The notes under the pieces: model-generated
Databases searched by the model: none
What the model saw: the letters and a program-made list of their open reading frames with translations, nothing else
Told to the model about the DNA's origin: nothing
In this document: piece by piece, positions 7,698-15,162 of the stretch
Position numbering within the stretch: the stretch's first letter is position 1
Layout of the letters: every line of letters begins with the position of its first letter
Translations under genes and position numbers: made by a program
Assembly: GCA_004298385.1 (NCBI GenBank)
Contig: SCTX01000090.1
Coordinates: forward strand, 1-43,432
DNA length: 43,432 nucleotides
Source of the DNA: Betaproteobacteria bacterium
GTDB taxonomy: Bacteria; Pseudomonadota; Gammaproteobacteria; Burkholderiales; SG8-39
Direction of reading: 5' to 3'

Positions 7698-9493
7698 GTG
7701 TGTCTCCTGTGGCCGGCGGCCGCGCTAAGTTGCCAGGCATCCTTCAACGTTACCGCACGATTGAACACCGGCGCGCCGGGTTTCGAGTCGATGCGATCGG
7801 CCACGAAATATCCATGCCGCTCGAACTGGAAGCGCTCCTCCGGCGCGGCGTGCGCCAGCGTGGGCTCGAGCTGCGCGCTGATGACTTTCTTCGCCTCCGG
7901 GTTCAGGTCCAGCAGGAAATCGCGCTCACCCGCACCCGGGCGCGGGACGCGGAATAATCGATCGTAGAGCCGTACCTCGCACGGGTAAGCGTGCCTGGCC
8001 GAAACCCAGTGGATGTTGCCCTTGACCTTGTAGGTGTCCGAACCTGGCGTACCCGACTTGCTGTCGGCGTAGTAGTTGCAGTGCACCGCCGTGATCCTGC
8101 CCGCGGCATCCTTGTCGCAGCCCGCGCATTCGACCACGAAGCCGTAGCGCAGCCGCACTTTGTTGCCGGGATAGAGCCGGAAATAGCCCTTGGCCGGCGC
8201 TTCCATGAAATCCTCGCGCTCGATCCACAGCTCGCGTGAGAACGGCAGCGGGCGCTTGCCGAGCTCGGGCTTCTGCGGGTGGTTGGGCGCAAGGCACTCC
8301 TCTTCCGCGCCCTTGGGGTAATTGTCGATGATGAGCTTCAGCGGATCGAGCACGGCGACGCGCCGCGGCGCGACTTCGTTCAGGTGCTCGCGCATGCATT
8401 CCTCGAACACGCCGTAGTCGATCCAGGAGTCGGATTTGGACACGCCGATGCGCTCGGCGAACAGGCGCAAGCCCTCGGCGGTGTAGCCGCGCCGGCGCGC
8501 CCCGGCGAGCGTGGGCAGGCGCGGGTCGTCCCAACCCTCGACGTGCCCTTCGTCGACCAGTTGGACGAGCTTGCGTTTGGACAGCACGACGTAGGAGAGG
8601 TTGAGCCGCGCGAATTCGATCTGCCGCGGCAAGGGGCGCGGCAACAGTCCGCCCTCGGCGAGGCGCTCAAGCAGCCAGTCGTAGAACGGGCGTTGGTCCT
8701 CGAACTCGAGGGTGCAGATGGAATGGGTGATTTGTTCCAGCGCATCCTCGATCGGGTGGGCGTAGGCGTACATCGGGTAGATGCACCAGGTGTCGCCGGT
8801 GCGGTGATGCGTGGCGCGTTTGACGCGGTAAATCGCCGGGTCGCGCAGGTTGATGTTGGGCGAGCGCATGTCGATTTTCGCGCGCAGCACCATGCTGCCG
8901 TCGGCGTGTTTGCCCGCGCGCATTTCGCGCAGGCGCGCGAGCGACTCGGCGGCCGGGCGGTCGCGCCACGGGCTGTCCTGGCCGTGCTCGGTCAAGGTGC
9001 CGCGGGTGGCGCGCAGTTCCTCGGCGCTTTGTTCGTCCACATAGGCGTGGCCGGAGGTGACCAGATACTCCGCCGCCAAGTACATGGTGTCGAAGTAGTC
9101 GCTCGCGTGGTACAGGTGCTCGGTGCCATTCGCGTTCCAACCGAAGCCGAGCCAGCGCACTGCGTCGAGTATCGAATCGACGTACTCCTGTTCTTCCTTT
9201 TCCGGATTGGTGTCGTCGAAGCGCATGTGGCAAACGCCGCCGTAGTCGCGCGCGAGGCCGAAGTTGAGGCAGATCGATTTGGCGTGGCCGAAGTGCAGAT
9301 AACCATTGGGTTCGGGCGGAAAGCGCGTGCGGATTTTCGCCGGATCGCCCGGCGCGCCGGCGTGCGTCGCGGCCGGGCCGGGGCGGCCGCCCCAGGTGCG
9401 CGACGCATACTTGCCGCCGGCCAGGTCTGCTTCGATGACGTTACGGATGAAGTTGGTGATGTGCGCGGCGGCCGCGTCGGTGGGCTTATTCAT
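7694..9493 (-). CDS. glnS: glutaminyl-tRNA synthetase
   Basis: GlnS charges tRNA-Gln with glutamine in the cytoplasm. This 599-residue protein has the class I signature in GlnRS form: FPPEPNGYLHFGHAKS (the HIGH region, near residue 65), RFDDTNPEKE, and the KMSKS-equivalent VLSKRKL (near residue 310). The usual C-terminal anticodon-binding beta-barrels follow. ATG codons at 9517 and 9493 are both in frame. I chose 9493 because the protein then begins MNKPTD and runs directly into the conserved TNFI-like helix, but neither start has a clear Shine-Dalgarno. The oxidoreductase gene downstream overlaps by four bases. The start faces the thiamine-diphosphate enzyme genes across about 170 bases. Confidence 0.95.
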   Translation of the reverse strand: MNKPTDAAAAHITNFIRNVIEADLAGGKYASRTWGGRPGPAATHAGAPGDPAKIRTRFPPEPNGYLHFGHAKSICLNFGLARDYGGVCHMRFDDTNPEKEEQEYVDSILDAVRWLGFGWNANGTEHLYHASDYFDTMYLAAEYLVTSGHAYVDEQSAEELRATRGTLTEHGQDSPWRDRPAAESLARLREMRAGKHADGSMVLRAKIDMRSPNINLRDPAIYRVKRATHHRTGDTWCIYPMYAYAHPIEDALEQITHSICTLEFEDQRPFYDWLLERLAEGGLLPRPLPRQIEFARLNLSYVVLSKRKLVQLVDEGHVEGWDDPRLPTLAGARRRGYTAEGLRLFAERIGVSKSDSWIDYGVFEECMREHLNEVAPRRVAVLDPLKLIIDNYPKGAEEECLAPNHPQKPELGKRPLPFSRELWIEREDFMEAPAKGYFRLYPGNKVRLRYGFVVECAGCDKDAAGRITAVHCNYYADSKSGTPGSDTYKVKGNIHWVSARHAYPCEVRLYDRLFRVPRPGAGERDFLLDLNPEAKKVISAQLEPTLAHAAPEERFQFERHGYFVADRIDSKPGAPVFNRAVTLKDAWQLSAAAGHRRHT

Positions 9494-9664
9494 GGTTGTG
9501 ATCGCGCGAAGCGGCATGCATGCGTGATTTTACCGCACTGGCGGCAAATCCCCCCCGTGTTCCTTTTCCGAGAGGGCGCGCGCCACACGCACACACGGCA
9601 TCCGGGTACTATCGAGTTATTGTATTATCGGCTTCGTTCTTTCCCGCCCATTCACGGAATCCGG

Positions 9665-10213
9665 ATGAAAAAAAATGCCGAATCCGCCTGGCCCGATGAG
9701 GTGCACGCGCTCCTCAAGGCTGCCGGCATCCGCCAAGTCGCAATCGTCCCGGACGCCGGCCACGCGCGCCTGATAAAGTTGTGCGAAAAAGACAAAGCCA
9801 TGCGGGTGGTCAGGCTCACCACCGAGGAAGAGGGCGTGGCACTGCTTGCCGGCGCCTGGCTCGGCGGCGAAAAGGGCGTGCTGCTCATGCAAAGCAGCGG
9901 CGTGGGCAATTGCATCAACATGCTTACCCTGCCCATCGCCTCCCAGTTCCCGCTGCTGATGCTGGTCACCATGCGCGGCGACTTCGGCGAATTCAATCCG
10001 GCGCAAATTCCCATGGGTAATGCGACGCAGGCTGTGTTGGAGGCGCTCGGCGTGATCGTCAAGCGCGCCGATACCGCCGAGGAGGTGCCGGAAGTCGTGT
10101 CCGGCGCGATGCGCCTCGCCTTCAACACGTATCGTCCTGTCGCGGTGCTCGTCGGCCAGCGGCTGCTCGGCGCCAAAGATTTCAGGAAACTCACCGAGAG
10201 CGTGCCCCAATGA
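9665..10213 (+). CDS. thiamine-diphosphate-dependent decarboxylase, alpha (PYR-domain) subunit
   Basis: This 182-residue protein is the pyrimidine-binding half of a two-subunit ThDP enzyme, similar to the alpha subunit of sulfopyruvate or phosphonopyruvate decarboxylases (ComD-like). The EEEGVALLAGAWLGG segment near residue 60 carries the Glu expected to contact the cofactor's aminopyrimidine. MQSSGVGNCIN and RGDFGEFNP are typical of the family. It overlaps the beta subunit gene by four bases (ATGA), so the two are co-translated. The substrate is a 2-oxo acid of unknown kind. I see no coenzyme M, sulfolactate or phosphonate genes in the window, so naming it comD would go beyond the evidence. 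Confidence 0.75.
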   Translation: MKKNAESAWPDEVHALLKAAGIRQVAIVPDAGHARLIKLCEKDKAMRVVRLTTEEEGVALLAGAWLGGEKGVLLMQSSGVGNCINMLTLPIASQFPLLMLVTMRGDFGEFNPAQIPMGNATQAVLEALGVIVKRADTAEEVPEVVSGAMRLAFNTYRPVAVLVGQRLLGAKDFRKLTESVPQ

Positions 10214-10800
10214 GCAAATCATTGCACCGTCGTGAAGTCGTAAAGGAGCTGCTGGCGAAGCGTGGCGATTCTCTGGTAATCGGCGGGCTGGGCGCACCCG
10301 CCTGGGACATCACCGATGCGGGCGATCATGACTTGAACTTTCCGCTGTGGGGGGCGATGGGCGGGGCGGCCATGATCGGCCTCGGCGTCGCGCTGGCGCA
10401 GCCGAAGAAAAAAGTGCTGGTGCTGACCGGCGACGGCGAGATGCTCATGGGCCTGGGCGCGCTCGCCACCATTGCCGTGCAACAGCCGCGCAACCTGTGC
10501 ATCGTGGTCCTCGACAACGAGCGCTACGGCGAGACCGGCATGCAGCGGACGCATACCGGTCACGGCGTCGACCTCGCCGGAATGGCGAAGGCCGCGGGTT
10601 TTGCGCGGACGCTCAAGGTGAACACGCAAGCCGACGTGTCGCGGTTGAAGCAGCGCATCTATTCGGGCGAAGGCGCCTTGTTCGCGCAGGTCAAGGTGGA
10701 TGCGGAGAGATTGCCGCTGGTGCTGCCGCCGCGGGAAGGCTCTTTGCTGAAGAACCGCTTTCGCATCGCGTTGCTGGGTCCGGAAGCGGCACAGCAATAG
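10210..10800 (+). CDS. thiamine-diphosphate-dependent decarboxylase, beta (PP-domain) subunit
   Basis: This 196-residue protein is the diphosphate-binding half of the same enzyme. It has the ThDP motif, with GDGE near residue 75 and about 27 residues later VVLDNERYGETG, which binds Mg2+ and the diphosphate. The LNFPLWGAMGGAAMIGLGVA stretch before it is typical of ComE-like and acetolactate synthase-like PP domains. Together with the alpha subunit it should form an alpha-beta heteromer that decarboxylates a 2-oxo acid. The carboxymuconolactone decarboxylase-like gene follows after about 105 bases in the same direction, probably in the same pathway. Confidence 0.8.
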   Translation: MSKSLHRREVVKELLAKRGDSLVIGGLGAPAWDITDAGDHDLNFPLWGAMGGAAMIGLGVALAQPKKKVLVLTGDGEMLMGLGALATIAVQQPRNLCIVVLDNERYGETGMQRTHTGHGVDLAGMAKAAGFARTLKVNTQADVSRLKQRIYSGEGALFAQVKVDAERLPLVLPPREGSLLKNRFRIALLGPEAAQQ

Positions 10801-10907
10801 TCCGGCTGAATGCCGGCGGCGGCGCCGACGTTCCGGCCGGGCGCAGATTACGCGACACCCGCCAAACGACACCGGTCAACTTTCCCCACGGACAAAGGAG
10901 CGGAAGC

Positions 10908-11291
10908 ATGGACAAGAAAACCTACGACGAAGGACTGGCCGTCAGAAGGGCCGTTTTGGGAGCCGAATACGTCGACCAAGCGGTCCGCTCGGCCGACGAG
11001 TTCGGCAAGCCGATGCAGGATCTTGTCACCGAATACTGCTGGGGCGCGGTCTGGACCCGGCCGGAGCTGGATCGCAGGACCCGCAGCTTCCTCAATCTTG
11101 CCATGCTTACCGCGCTGAACCGCCCGCACGAAATCAAGCTGCATGTGCTCGGAGCGCTGAACAACGGCCTCTCCCGAGTCGAAATCCGCGAGGTGTTCCT
11201 GCAGTCGGCGATCTATTGCGGCGTGCCCGCCGCGCTCGACGCCATGCGCGTCGCGAAAGAAGTCTTCGCCGAAGTCGACGCCAAACAATGA
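10908..11291 (+). CDS. carboxymuconolactone decarboxylase (PcaC/AhpD-like) family protein
   Basis: This 127-residue all-helical protein belongs to the carboxymuconolactone decarboxylase family. Visible family features are EYCWGAVWTRPELDRRTRS, then LNLAMLTALNRPHEIKLHV and REVFLQSAIYCGVPAALDA. The redox CXXC of AhpD is absent, so it sits with the PcaC side, whose type member decarboxylates 4-carboxymuconolactone in protocatechuate breakdown. No other pca gene is visible, so the actual substrate is open. The ATG has a good AAGGAG eight bases upstream. Its position after the two-subunit decarboxylase suggests joint breakdown of an aromatic or dicarboxylic compound, which is inference. Confidence 0.75.
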   Translation: MDKKTYDEGLAVRRAVLGAEYVDQAVRSADEFGKPMQDLVTEYCWGAVWTRPELDRRTRSFLNLAMLTALNRPHEIKLHVLGALNNGLSRVEIREVFLQSAIYCGVPAALDAMRVAKEVFAEVDAKQ

Positions 11292-11496
11292 GCTGCGGCG
11301 AGGGGAATTACGCAAGCGGTTTGGTTTTTATCGACATGAACTCCGCCATCCGTCGGTGACGCCCGCGCCCGGACCGGATTCAGGGCGCGACCGGCGCGGA
11401 TTTCGGCAACGGCAGGTTTACTAGCAGGGGCGCAGCCAAAACTCTCGGATCTGCACGCAAGCGGCAAAGCTTGCCCGCTTCGCTTAGAATCGGAAG

Positions 11497-12744
11497 GTGT
11501 CTTTCCGAACTCAACCGTGCACCGACCGGTCGCTTCCGCCGCGGCTCCTCGCGCTTGTGTTCGCGCCGTTTGCGGCGGGCTTCTTCCTTTCCTACGTTTT
11601 TCGCAACGTCAACGCGGTCATCGCCAGGGACCTCGCAGCAGAATTCTCGCTTTCGCCCGCCGAAATCGGACTGCTCACCAGCATGTATCTGCTCAGCTTC
11701 ACCGCCATGCAGGTGCCGGTAGGCGTGTTTCTCGACCGCTACGGGCCACGCCGCGTGGTGGCGTCGCTGCTCGGCATCGCCGGGCTGGGCGCGCTGGGAT
11801 TCGCTCTGGCCGGCACCTTCGGCGAGCTGGCGCTAGGCCGCGCGCTGATCGGCTTGGGCGTTTCGGCCTGCCTGATGGGCAGCATCAAGGCGTTCACGCT
11901 GTGGTTTCCGCCCGCGCGGCTGGCGACCTTGAACGGATGGATGATCGCTTTCGGCGGCGTAGGCGGTCTCGCCGCGACCGCGCCGCTCGAGGCCTTGCTC
12001 GCGCCGCTGGGTTGGCGCGCAGTGTTTGTCGGCATGGCGGCAGGCTGCGTGCTCGCGGCCGCGGCGATTTTCTTCATCGTGCCGGAAAAACCGTTGCCGG
12101 GCGCAGGCGAAGGCTGGGGCGTGGCATTCGCGCGCGTGGGCCGTATCTTCGGCACGCCGTCGTTTTGGCGCATCGGCCTGCCGCTGATGGTCTGTCACGG
12201 CGCCTACCAGGCAATGCAGGGACTGTGGCTCGCGCCCTGGCTCACCGATGTCGGCGGCCTTGCGCGCGCCGCAATGGCCGCGCACCTGTTCGCCACCGCG
12301 CTCGCGTATTCGATCGGCGCGCTGTTCTATGGCTGGCTCGCGGACTTCCTGGCCGACCGCGGCGTGTCGCGGCTGGGTCTGTACAAGCTGGGCGCCGCGA
12401 TCAGCGTCGCCGCGTTCGTCGTGATTGCCTTCGACCTCGCGCCGGCGAAAATGCCCTTGCTGATGGTGTACGGTTTCTTCAGCATTTCGGCCGCGCTCGC
12501 ATACGCGCTGCTCACCCGGCATTTTCCGCCGGAGATGACCGGCCGCGTGAACACCGCGGCCAACGTGGCGATGTTTTTCGTCTCGTTTCTGTGCCAGTTC
12601 GGCATCGGCGTGGTGCTGCGCATGTTTGCGGTGGTCGACGGCCGCTACTCACCCGACGGCTACATGCTCGCCTTCGGCCTGATTGCCGCGGCGCAGTGCG
12701 CGGTGCTCGCGTGGCTGTTGCCGATGAAGGAGAGCGAGGCCTGA
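11497..12744 (+). CDS. MFS transporter
   Basis: This is a 12-helix major facilitator protein of 415 residues. The MFS signature between helices 2 and 3 reads GVFLDRYGPRRVV (about residues 76-88), after the hydrophobic stretches around residues 17-35 and 58-75. The central loop is near residues 195-210, and a second set of six helices follows. The cargo is unknown. The position after the decarboxylase genes would suit uptake of an organic acid, but the 205-base gap leaves this weak. The start is a GTG with no Shine-Dalgarno. A TAGAAT hexamer ends only six bases before it, which would fit a leaderless transcript, but no -35 is convincing. Confidence 0.8.
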   Translation: MSFRTQPCTDRSLPPRLLALVFAPFAAGFFLSYVFRNVNAVIARDLAAEFSLSPAEIGLLTSMYLLSFTAMQVPVGVFLDRYGPRRVVASLLGIAGLGALGFALAGTFGELALGRALIGLGVSACLMGSIKAFTLWFPPARLATLNGWMIAFGGVGGLAATAPLEALLAPLGWRAVFVGMAAGCVLAAAAIFFIVPEKPLPGAGEGWGVAFARVGRIFGTPSFWRIGLPLMVCHGAYQAMQGLWLAPWLTDVGGLARAAMAAHLFATALAYSIGALFYGWLADFLADRGVSRLGLYKLGAAISVAAFVVIAFDLAPAKMPLLMVYGFFSISAALAYALLTRHFPPEMTGRVNTAANVAMFFVSFLCQFGIGVVLRMFAVVDGRYSPDGYMLAFGLIAAAQCAVLAWLLPMKESEA

Positions 12745-12758
12745 GAGGCGGGGTGGAT

Positions 12759-12845
12759 CTAAAGGGCTGAGCGCGCGCGCTCCCAGTCCTCGACCCGCAG
12801 CCCCGCTACCCGGCTGAATTCTCCGGTGTTGTGCGTGACCAGTAC
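12759..12845 (-). pseudogene. vapC: C-terminal remnant of a VapC-type PIN-domain toxin
   Basis: Read on the minus strand, 28 codons before a TAG encode LVTHNTGEFSRVAGLRVEDW plus a short tail. This is the typical C-terminus of VapC ribonuclease toxins, whose family reads LVTxNxxEFxRxxGLxxExW and includes a catalytic Asp/Asn region. Upstream the homology stops at an 8-base direct repeat, GTACTGGT (minus strand), and no start codon or catalytic N-terminal Asp follows before an in-frame stop. No vapB antitoxin gene is visible. I read it as the tail of a deleted toxin-antitoxin module. Confidence 0.65.
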
Positions 12846-12946
12846 TAAAATCCTCCGACTGAACCAGTACCTTTTTTTGAGGAGACCACCATGCGCCAAG
12901 CAAGCTGGCTAAGATGCCCGGCGGCATCGCTTGAAGTAGGGCGCGA

Positions 12947-13384
12947 TCACTTGTTCAGATCCGTCACTTCACCCTTGATCTGCATCGACTTGCCGCGGAA
13001 CAGCGCCACCAATTCGCCCTTCTGGTTTTCGACGCGGATGTCGTACACGCCGTTGCGGCCCTCCAGTCCCTGTTCCCGTCCGCTGGCCGTGAGCACGTCG
13101 CCGATGTAGGCCGGGCGCATGTATTCGATCATGCAGGTGACCGCCACCGCGTTCTTGTTGTGGCTGTTGCAGGCGTAGGCAAAGGTCGAGTCGGCAAGCG
13201 TGAAAATGAGCCCGCCGTGACAGGTATCGTGGACGTTCGCCATATCCTCGCGAATCGCCATCCGCATGCTTGCCGAACCAGGACCCACCTTGAGCAGCTT
13301 AATGCCGAGGGCGAGCGATGCGCGATCGCGCGCGTGCATCGCCGCGGCGGCGGCTTCGGCCAGTTGTTGCGCTGTTTTGTGCAT
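12947..13384 (-). CDS. paaI: PaaI-type hydroxyphenylacetyl-CoA thioesterase
   Basis: This is a hotdog-fold thioesterase of 145 residues. The family segment VHDTCHGGLIFTLADSTFAY near residues 52-71 carries the HGG turn and the catalytic Asp, and SHNKNAVAV follows. PaaI releases CoA from ring-hydroxylated phenylacetyl-CoA and rescues trapped CoA in the aerobic phenylacetate pathway. A TTG two codons earlier is possible; the ATG at 13384 matches family N-termini better. It is divergent from an enoyl-CoA hydratase gene across 311 bases, which fits a shared role in CoA-thioester breakdown. The paaABCDE oxygenase genes are not in the window, so the substrate is inferred from the family. Confidence 0.8.
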   Translation of the reverse strand: MHKTAQQLAEAAAAAMHARDRASLALGIKLLKVGPGSASMRMAIREDMANVHDTCHGGLIFTLADSTFAYACNSHNKNAVAVTCMIEYMRPAYIGDVLTASGREQGLEGRNGVYDIRVENQKGELVALFRGKSMQIKGEVTDLNK

Positions 13385-13507
13385 GTTCAATCCGCCATCC
13401 CTGATGGCAGCGCTTCAGACGAAAATTTAAGGTTTCAGAGCATACACCAACAGCAGTAAAATGAACGCTTTGCTGCGCGCGGCATGGCGCAGGCGCTGAC
13501 GTAAAAT

Positions 13508-13569
13508 CTTTCCATCGCGAAGGGCACGCAAGCCGCGAAGGAATGGAAAGCACGCGTTGCTTCCCTTCG
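13508..13569. repeat. nested inverted repeats in the paaI / enoyl-CoA hydratase spacer
   Basis: Arms CTTTCCAT (13508-13515) and ATGGAAAG (13543-13550) pair. An alternative pairing joins CGAAGGG (13518-13524) with CCCTTCG (13563-13569). These are mutually exclusive hairpins in the 311-base divergent spacer. No promoter-quality T tract follows. This could be ordinary dispersed repeat DNA, and I assign no function. Confidence 0.4.
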
Positions 13570-13661
13570 TGTCCTGTGTTTTGCGCGGTTACTGACATCT
13601 GCGTAAGTAATGTCCCATATTTCAAGAGAGGGTGATGAGGACATTGCTTTCGCAGGTATCA

Positions 13662-13674
13662 ATAACGCTGTTAT
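13662..13674. promoter_or_regulatory. palindrome ATAAC-GCT-GTTAT, possible operator
   Basis: A perfect 5-bp inverted repeat with a 3-base centre lies 21 bases before the enoyl-CoA hydratase ATG and inside the divergent spacer shared with paaI. This would suit a small dimeric repressor of the TetR or GntR type acting on CoA-thioester catabolism. No such regulator is encoded nearby. Confidence 0.35.
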
Positions 13675-13695
13675 CGTCTGCTTCGAGGAGCGTAT

Positions 13696-14472
13696 ATGTC
13701 GTACGAGAATATTCTGGTTGAAACCCGCGGCCGCGTCGGCCTGATCACGCTCAACCGCCCCAAGGCGCTGAATGCGCTCAACGACGCGCTGATGGACGAG
13801 CTGGGCGATGCGCTGGCGAAATTCGACGCCCACGAAAACATCGGCTGCATGGTGATCACCGGCGGCGACAAGGCCTTCGCCGCCGGCGCCGACATCGGCG
13901 CCATGAAGGAATGGAGCTACATGGATGTGTACAAGAGCGAGTACATCACGCGCAACTGGGAGCGCATCCGCTCGGTGAGGAAGCCCGTGATCGCCGCGGT
14001 GGCGGGCTATGCGCTCGGCGGCGGCTGCGAACTTTCCATGATGTGCGATTTCATCATCGCCGCGGAGACGGCGAAATTCGGCCAGCCCGAGATCAGACTC
14101 GGCATCATTCCGGGCGCGGGCGGCACGCAGCGCCTGCCGCGCGCCGTGTCCAAATCCAAGGCCATGGATCTGGTTCTCACCGCGCGCATGATGGACGCCG
14201 CCGAAGCCGAGCGCGCCGGCCTGGTGTCGCGCGTGGTGCCGGCGGACAAGCTGCTCGATGAGGCGCTCGCCGCTGCCAACCAGATCTGCGAATACTCGCT
14301 GCCCGTCGTGATGGCGGCCAAGGAATCGATCAACCGCGCCTACGAGAGCACGCTCAACGAAGGCATCCTGTTCGAGCGGCGCGTGTTCCATTCGCTGTTC
14401 GCCACCGAAGACCAGAAGGAAGGCATGGCCGCGTTTGTCGAAAAGCGCAAGGCGAAGTTCAAGCACAGATGA
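13696..14472 (+). CDS. enoyl-CoA hydratase
   Basis: This is a crotonase-family hydratase of 258 residues, the standard length. It adds water to trans-2-enoyl-CoA in beta-oxidation or phenylacetate breakdown. The oxyanion-hole segment [10 protein letters not shown] is near residues 61-70. Both catalytic glutamates are present: E112 in [13 protein letters not shown] and E132 in FGQPEIRLG, followed by [12 protein letters not shown]. This pattern marks a true hydratase rather than an isomerase or decarboxylase. GAGGAG precedes the ATG. It could be PaaF or a short-chain (FadB-type) hydratase. The divergent paaI favours the former, but only weakly. Confidence 0.9.
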   Translation: MSYENILVETRGRVGLITLNRPKALNALNDALMDELGDALAKFDAHENIGCMVITGGDKAFAAGADIGAMKEWSYMDVYKSEYITRNWERIRSVRKPVIAAVAGYALGGGCELSMMCDFIIAAETAKFGQPEIRLGIIPGAGGTQRLPRAVSKSKAMDLVLTARMMDAAEAERAGLVSRVVPADKLLDEALAAANQICEYSLPVVMAAKESINRAYESTLNEGILFERRVFHSLFATEDQKEGMAAFVEKRKAKFKHR

Positions 14473-14483
14473 TCCGGGTTCCG

Positions 14484-14508
14484 CCCTGCCGGGCTTAGAC
14501 CGGCGGGG
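14484..14508. terminator. convergent-gene hairpin, possible bidirectional terminator
   Basis: Arms 14484-14492 and 14500-14508 form a 9-bp GC-rich stem with one G-T pair and a 7-base loop. It lies between the convergent enoyl-CoA hydratase and response regulator genes and overlaps the end of the latter. There is no T tract, so termination is only suggested by position. Confidence 0.35.
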
Positions 14509-14926
14509 TCGAGCCGTAATCCGGAGGCTTGCTGCGGCCTTTTCTTGTCCTCGCCAGGCAGGCTTCAATCGATTCGAGCAGTTGGTCGCGCGTCACCGGT
14601 TTGGTAAGGAAATCCGCGGCGCCCAGATCCACCGCCTTGGCCATAGTGTCGCCGTCGCTGCGGCCGGAAAGCAAGATGACCGGGATCGAGGCAGTGGTCG
14701 CGTCCGAGCGCATCAGCGACAGCAATTCGAAGCCGTCCAGAAACGGCATGTTGACATCGGAAACAATCAGATCGGGCGTTTGCGCGAGCAGCGCCCGGCC
14801 GCCGGTGACCCCGTCCTCGGCGACCTGCACCTGGTAGCCAGCGGCCGAAAGGTGAATTCGCAGCAGGTCGCGAAAGCCGATGTCATCGTCAATGATCAGA
14901 ATCCGGGTTTTTCTGTCGTCTGACAT
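14495..14926 (-). CDS. single-domain response regulator (receiver protein)
   Basis: This is a stand-alone CheY-like receiver of 143 residues. The acidic pocket IIDDD (residues 11-15), phospho-acceptor D57 in LIVSDVNMP, the switch Ser/Thr in ILLSG and K109 in FLTKP are all present, so phosphorylation should be intact. There is no output domain, only a short Pro-rich tail after residue 125. Such proteins act by protein contact or in phosphorelays. No histidine kinase gene is nearby, so it is an orphan. The 236-base space upstream, shared with the cfa 3' end, shows no clear gene. Confidence 0.85.
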   Translation of the reverse strand: MSDDRKTRILIIDDDIGFRDLLRIHLSAAGYQVQVAEDGVTGGRALLAQTPDLIVSDVNMPFLDGFELLSLMRSDATTASIPVILLSGRSDGDTMAKAVDLGAADFLTKPVTRDQLLESIEACLARTRKGRSKPPDYGSTPPV

Positions 14927-15162
14927 GTGCCACTTTGGTTTCCCGCGTACCCGCCGGCAGCGTGATAATCATTCTAACGGAAATCGCTGCGCGCATGATT
15001 GACAATTCTCAACCGATCGCGGCGCCCCGGATCGGACAGCAGATTAACTTTTCGGCAGTGCGATGTACGAGTGGGGTCGGCGCTCGTTCTGTACTGATCA
15101 GGCCGCGCCTTGGTGACCGCTTCGGTTGTCGCGCTTGAACCCCTCCACGCCCGTCCAAGCGG

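Noticed and set aside
7254-9664. Long plus-strand frames opposite the oxidoreductase and glnS
   Set aside because: They are antisense shadows of well-supported genes. The one starting at 8279 only joins by chance to the real alpha-subunit gene at 9665.
11485-11490. TAGAAT as a leaderless promoter for the MFS gene
   Set aside because: Spacing to the GTG fits, but no -35 element stands at 16-18 bases, so I did not list it as a promoter.
12891-13109. 72-codon plus-strand frame with a good Shine-Dalgarno
   Set aside because: Most of it is antisense to paaI and the product resembles nothing I know. Only the start region is of interest, as a possible gene remnant.
14927-15162. Possible small gene or RNA between the response regulator and cfa
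   Set aside because: There are only short palindromes and a TTGACA without a matching -10. No coding frame or RNA fold stands out.
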